36,804 bases of DNA from Diphasiastrum complanatum (taxonomy: Eukaryota > Streptophyta > Lycopodiopsida > Lycopodiales > Lycopodiaceae): positions 1 to 36,804 of the forward strand of contig MU835733.1 of the NCBI GenBank assembly GCA_029204225.1, in the 5' to 3' direction. The translations under genes were made by a program, and so were the position numbers. The notes under the pieces are model-generated. The model was given only the letters and a program-made list of their open reading frames with translations. It did not search any database and was not told the DNA's origin. Shown piece by piece: positions 32,884 to 36,804 of this stretch. Positions within the stretch are counted from its first letter, which is position 1. The number at the start of each line of letters is the position of its first letter.

Positions 32884-33235
32884 TCTTTCTTAATGGAGAC
32901 TTTTTTTTGTCTCCTTTTTAAAAACAGAAAACTCAATTTATGGGGAGCCAAAAAGCCCTTTCATTTTTTTTGTTTTATGAAGAGTGGGAGTTCACATTTT
33001 TAAATGGATTTACATTCATATTTTTTTATGAGAGGTTTACATTTAATAAAAGTGTATGTGTGTGTGTGAATGCGTGCGTGCGTGGGGAGGAGAAGTAAAT
33101 ATTAATATATTTACTTTTAATGGAATGGAGACATCCCCTTGTTTATATATCTACACACACACACATTTTAACCTTTTTCGTTTTTTTAGGGGCATGGAGG
33201 GACCTCCCTCCCTCTATGGGTGGTTGATCGGCCTG

Positions 33236-33297
<62 letters not shown>

Positions 33298-33939
33298 TGG
33301 GGCCCGTGTGAAAGAGAGGAGTAAAAAGGACTCTAGACTCTATACAATATATCTCATTCACAAAAGATTTTTTATATGGAGATGTGTGTGTGTGCGCGCG
33401 CGCACACACACATTCATTGTGTCGGGGGTCACACACACACACACACAACGAACACGCGCACATGCACACACACACACACACTCACTCACTCACTCACTCC
33501 CTCACGCGTGTCTGCGTGCGTGCGTGCGTGCGTGCATGTGTGTGTGCATGCACGTGTGTTCCAAATCCCCCCTCCCCCCTATTTTTCTCTTTTTATTGTC
33601 TCTTTTACTCCCCTCAGCCCATCCCCCTCCTTTTTTTTTTAATTATGCATTTTTTGTGGGTAACGATTTAGGAGTTAAAGCTAGTGAGTTTGGGCTTGCG
33701 GTTAAACATTCGTGAAAATGGTGTACCAAGATAGAAATTTGAAGGATTGAAAAATAAATAAATAGTTTAAGGTAGTGAAGAAAAATTTTATGTTCATGAT
33801 TTATGGGAAAAACTTTGATAATTTAAAATAAATAAGAAAGCCAAGTAATAAAGATTATTGACTAAAGTTTAAAGCACATTGAAATGTGTGAATAAAATAA
33901 AAACCTAACTTCAAACTTTAAGTATTTGAATTTAGTAAG

Positions 33940-34473
33940 TGGGAGGGAGGGGGTGAGGAATCTCTTTGGGGTCCACCCCTCAATGCACACAATGTGCAAA
34001 TGTATGGGGATATGCACATTCCCCATACATGAATCTTCCTCCCCAAGTTTTTTGGTTAGAAAAAACTCATGTATGGGTGAGGGGAGGAGGATGCATGGGT
34101 GCACCCATACACATGCGCAAAATTGTACATAAGTTTAAATATATCTATACTAGTAAAGAGTGCCAGTCGTTGACGGGCAATGCACGACCGATGGTTGTTG
34201 ACGGGTGGCCGATGGTCGTTGACGGGTGGCCGATGTATGTGTGTGTATGTACGTGAGTGCATGTGTTATCTGTGCATGTGGATTTGTGTGTATGATTTGT
34301 GCTTGATGGTTTGTATGATTTTTGTGGTCAATGGTGTGTGTGTGGAGGGGGGACGAATTTATTTTTTGATGGGGATTTTTTTTTGTCTCCTTTTAAAAAA
34401 AAGAAAACTTATTTTATGGGGAGCCAAAAAGTCCCTTCACTTTTTTTATTTTATGAAGAGTGAAGGTTCACAT

Positions 34474-34531
<58 letters not shown>

Positions 34532-34689
34532 GGGGCCCGTGGGAAAGAGAGTAGAAAAAAAAAGGACTCTAGACTCTATACTTCATAAAATATATCTCAT
34601 CCACAAAAGGTTTTTTATATGGAGATGTGTGTGTGTGTGCGCGCACGTGCGTCACTTTTTTTTGTTTTATGGAGAGTGAAGGTTCACAT

Positions 34690-34731
<42 letters not shown>

Positions 34732-35371
34732 GAGGCCCGTGGAAAATAGAGTAGGAGAAAAAAGGACTCTAGACTTTATACTTCATAAAATATATCTCAT
34801 CCACAAAAGGTTTTTTATATGGAGATATGTGTGTGTGTGTGTGCGCGCACGTGCGTGCGCTCACACACGCATTCGTTGTGTCGAGGTCACACACACACAC
34901 ACAACGAACATGCACACACGCACACGCACATAGGTGCACACACACACATAGGCATGTGCGCACGCGCGCACACACACACACACACTCACTCACTCACTCA
35001 TTCACTCACTCACTCACACGTGTGTGCGTGTATGTGCGTGTGTATGTGCATGCACGTGTGTTCCAAATCTCCCCTCCCCCACTATTTTTTTTTTTATTCT
35101 CTCTTTTACTCCCCTCACCCCATCCCCTCCTTTTTTTAATTGTGCATTTTTTGTCCCATGGATAAAAGCTTGTGGGTAACGATTTAGGAGTTAAAGCTAG
35201 TGAGTTTGAGCTTGTGGTTAAACATTCTTGAAAATGGTGGGCCAAGATAGGAATTCTAAGGATTGAAAAAAAAAAAACCAGTTTAAGAAAGTCAAGAAAA
35301 TTTTTATGTTCATGATTTATGGATAAAACTTTGATAATTAAAAATAAATAAGATAAAGATTATTGGCTAAA
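33940..35371 (+). repeat. Repeat family copy B
   Basis: The order matches copy A: GGGGTCCACCCCTCAATGCA block (33969), palindromic GGATGCATGGGTGCACCC (34089), TCTATACTAGTAAAGAGTG and minisatellite (34144-34236), a body with (GA)n and (CA)n, and an AT-rich tail ending at 35371. The body holds an internal tandem duplication. Confidence 0.8.
34437..34858 (+). repeat. Internal tandem duplication, about 215-bp unit
   Basis: 34437-34651 and 34652-34858 both run from TCACTTTTTTT through a (GA)n tract, GGACTCTAGACT and CTCATCCACAAAAGG to a (GT)n/CGCGCACGTGC end. The (GA)n lengths differ between the two. Confidence 0.85.
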
Positions 35372-35979
35372 GTGTACACATATATAAAACTTATGTACAC
35401 TTATGCGTATGTGTATTGGTGCACTCATGCATCCTCCTCCTCTCATCTATGCATGAGCTTTTTTTAACTTAAAAAACTTGGGGAGGAGGATGCATGTGTG
35501 TGTGTGAGAAATTTGCATATATATTCCCATACATTTGCACATTGTGTGCATTGAGGGGTGGACCCCAAAAAGATTTCTCACCCTCCCCGCCCCCCTCTCA
35601 CGGTTTATTTTGTTCACACTTCAATGTGCTTTAAACTTTAGTCAATAATCTTTATTACTTGCTTTCTTATTTATTTTAAACTATCAAATTTTTATCCATA
35701 AATCATGAACATAAAAAATTTAATGATTCCCTTAAACTAGTTTTTTTTTTTTTTTCAATCCTTCAAATTCCTTTCTTGGCCCACCATTTTCAGGATTGTT
35801 TAACCACTAAACCAAACTCACTAGCTTTAACTCCTAAATCATTACCTACAAGCTTTTATCCATGGGCCAAAAATGCACAATTAAAAGAAAAAGGAAGGGG
35901 ATGGGGGTGAGAGGAGTAAAAGAGACAATAAAAAGAGAAAAATAGGGGAGAGGGGGGGACATTTGGAACACATCTGCAT

Positions 35980-36046
<67 letters not shown>

Positions 36047-36223
36047 ACACACACATATTTGTTATGTTGGGGGTCACACACACACAACAAACACGCGCAC
36101 ATGCACACACAGGCACACACACACACACATCTCGATATAAAAAATCTTTTGTGGATAAGATATATTGTATGAAGTATAGAGTCTAGAGTCTTTTTTTATC
36201 CTTCTCTCTTTCCCACGGGCCCC

Positions 36224-36261
<38 letters not shown>

Positions 36262-36804
36262 TTCTCTGTCTCTCTCTCTTTCTCCACAGGCCGACCAACC
36301 ACCCATAGAGGGAGAGGGTCCCTCCATGTCCCTAAAAAAAATGAAGAAGGTTAAAATGTGTGTGTGTGTAGATATATAAACAAGGGGGTGCCTCAATTCC
36401 ATTAAAAATAAATATATCAATATTTACTCTCCCCCCCCCCGCATGCACACATACACTTTTTCTTAAATGTAAACCTCTCATAAAAAAATATGAATGTAAA
36501 TCCACTTAAGAATGTGAACCCCCCCACTCTCCATAAAACAAAAAAAGTGAAGGGACTTTTTGGCTCTCCATAAATTAAGTTTTCTTTTTTTAAAAAGGAG
36601 ACAAAAAAAAAGTCCCCATCAAGAAGAATCTCTTCCCCCCCCCCCTCCCCCCCCCAAAAAAAAACCAAGGCTTTTAAGGACATGAGCATATCTTTTTTTA
36701 ACACTCTCTCGCCATTTTTTGTCACATGGCAAAACCCACCCACCCATCTCCCCCAGCACTTAAACCATCGGCCTCTTGCCCAAACAACTTGCTTTTAACC
36801 ATTA
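35372..36804 (-). repeat. Repeat family copy C, inverted
   Basis: This is the same family in minus orientation. Its right end at the window edge is the reverse complement of copy A near 32637-32690 (GTTTGGGCAAGAGGCCGATG). Its left part reproduces the 33940-34140 block in reverse. Facing copy B, it makes an inverted repeat of roughly 0.9 kb arms with a spacer of about 270 bases. The copy continues beyond the window. Confidence 0.85.
35978..36045. repeat. (CA)n microsatellite
   Basis: This is a nearly pure CA tract in copy C. Equivalent CA/GT-rich segments occur in copies A (33380-33560) and B (34825-35060). Confidence 0.93.

Larger units (their letters stand above)
31829..33940 (+). repeat. 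Repeat family copy A
   Basis: This is the first of three copies of one long repeat. In order it contains a CCAAGTTTTTTAAGTT block with a GGATGCATGGGTGCACCC palindrome (31829-31927), a (TA)n tract, a GTCGTTGACGGG minisatellite (31969-32196), a body with poly-G, (GA)n and (CA)n tracts (32620-33650), and an AT-rich tail (33657-33940). The tail leads straight into copy B. No coding capacity was found; long frames are repeat translation. Confidence 0.8.

Noticed and set aside
32618-35165. Several 90-219 codon frames with Arg-Glu, Cys-Val and His-Thr runs
   Set aside because: Low-complexity translation of GA, GT and CA tracts in the repeat family, with no domain outside the repeats.

Overview
The window looks like nuclear DNA of a land plant. 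The one recognisable host gene is a Tubby-like F-box protein (TLP) gene, and the rest is decayed plant-type transposable elements and long microsatellites. The large introns, low gene density and long (GA)n/(CA)n/(TA)n tracts would suit a large-genome fern, lycophyte or gymnosperm. That assignment is inference and no marker here proves it.

Layout. (1) 1-5.6 kb: a minus-strand TLP gene. Exon 1 (4331-4717) encodes the N-terminus and F-box. A 2.85-kb intron separates it from exon 2 (1389-1476), which begins the tubby domain. The remaining exons must lie left of the window. A near-perfect 69-nt hairpin and a 123-bp tandem duplication lie beyond exon 2. (2) 5.6-7.6 kb: no gene, but a G-tract and three fold-back structures. 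(3) 7.6-12.1 kb: a broken plus-strand Ty1/copia element that keeps protease-end, integrase and the RNase H tail but has lost most of its reverse transcriptase. It is followed by an LTR-like segment and a stub of a Helitron Pif1-like helicase. (4) 12.65-12.90 kb: compound (CA)n-(TC)n microsatellite. (5) 13.53-19.10 kb: a structurally complete but coding-dead minus-strand Ty1/copia element, with 266-bp LTRs, CATAA target-site duplication, initiator-Met-type primer binding site, polypurine tract, gag, PR, IN, RT and RH. It sits inside an older array of a short palindromic motif. (6) 21.1-23.2 kb: a decayed reverse transcriptase whose motifs resemble Penelope-like elements, the most unusual item here. 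(7) 23.2-24.9 kb: a decayed minus-strand gene of unknown function with a coiled-coil end. (8) 25.6-29.2 kb: minus-strand Ty3/gypsy pol wreck without recognisable LTRs or gag. (9) 29.3-31.8 kb: gene-free apart from a possible LTR edge. (10) 31.8-36.8 kb: a nested complex of three copies of one repeat family, two of them back to back as a long inverted repeat, filled with GA, CA and TA microsatellites.

Apart from the TLP gene nothing looks functional. Premature stops in the copia element are mainly TAG where CAG (Gln) is expected, and its LTRs differ almost only by transitions. This fits long-term deamination of methylated cytosines in silenced DNA. No tRNA, rRNA or CRISPR feature was seen.
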